Positions 32,420-32,513 of a stretch of DNA of 32,513 nucleotides are shown piece by piece (positions within the stretch are counted from its first letter, which is position 1; each line of letters begins with the position of its first letter). Both the position numbers and the translations under genes were made by a program. Below the pieces are notes generated by a model. That model was given only the letters and a program-made list of their open reading frames with translations, was not told the origin of the DNA and ran no database searches. Where the stretch lies: the NCBI GenBank assembly GCA_030613065.1, contig JAUWMQ010000017.1:1-32513 (forward strand). Direction: 5' to 3'. The stretch is from Candidatus Aegiribacteria sp. GTDB taxonomy: Bacteria; Fermentibacterota; Fermentibacteria; Fermentibacterales; JCC-6.

Positions 32420-32481
32420 CCTGCGGCGTTACGGATTCAGTTACATAGCGCTACTATGCGCCTTTATCCGAGCCTTGCAGG
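32420..32481. repeat. Core of a long imperfect palindromic element at the right edge
   Basis: Nested inverted segments CCTGC/GCAGG (32420-32424, 32477-32481), CGGAT/ATCCG (32432-32436, 32466-32470) and CATAG/CTATG (32444-32448, 32454-32458) form a symmetric imperfect hairpin with a CGCTA loop. Similarity between the arms continues outward (GTTCTTTGATGCC against the reverse complement of GGAACACCAAATAAC), back to about 32390 and probably beyond the window end. No reading frame is convincing here. It looks like a non-coding repeat (MITE- or REP-like) or structured RNA. Confidence 0.6.
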
Positions 32482-32513
32482 AACACCAAATAACTTCGCA
32501 ATTTCCCGACAAC

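Overview
The window looks like chromosome of a Gram-negative, didermal bacterium of the FCB type (Bacteroidota / Cloacimonadota / Fermentibacterota-like). The evidence is a secreted FG-GAP protein with a type IX secretion (T9SS) C-terminal sorting domain at the left edge, a second decayed sorting domain next to it, a PorV/PorQ-family outer-membrane protein, and many signal-peptide and lipoprotein-like products. The exact phylum cannot be read from the sequence alone. I saw no rRNA, tRNA, CRISPR array, transposase or phage gene. Coding density is high, and no gene-free stretch exceeds about 260 bp.

Layout. (1) 46-1784: T9SS cargo protein and an orphan sorting-domain remnant. (2) 1973-7837: VOC/glyoxalase-fold protein, M18 aminopeptidase and a very large double-domain acyl-CoA dehydratase activase without a visible dehydratase partner. 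(3) 8095-14809: the most unusual block. It has two different membrane- or export-linked alkaline-phosphatase-superfamily phosphodiesterases, a membrane protein and a small ribbon-helix-helix-like protein in one tight + strand operon. Facing it on the - strand are ATP sulfurylase (sat) and a translationally coupled APS-kinase-like protein whose P-loop is destroyed. (4) 15018-17720: four-gene ABC-2 exporter operon with a histidine-rich membrane-anchored protein and a TPR-like protein. (5) 27766 down to 17778 (- strand): a long run porV-like, surE, an intact transglutaminase-like protein, a transglutaminase-like protein with its catalytic triad lost, a GT-C-like membrane protein with TPR tail, murJ and uvrC, mostly with 4-base start/stop overlaps. 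(6) 27879-29547: lipM-like octanoyltransferase and lipA, a complete two-step route to protein-bound lipoate. (7) 29627-32310: 2H phosphoesterase, dihydrouridine synthase and two small lipoprotein-like genes.

Places of most interest: the pseudo-APS-kinase beside sat and its possible link to the phosphodiesterase operon; the first phosphodiesterase, which seems to start at a non-standard ATA codon behind a perfect Shine-Dalgarno sequence; the intact/degenerate transglutaminase pair; the His-rich ABC operon; and three short repeat or palindromic elements (13144-13228, 29526-29614, about 32390 to the window end). All functional links between genes are inferred from order and motif reading; no database search was possible.
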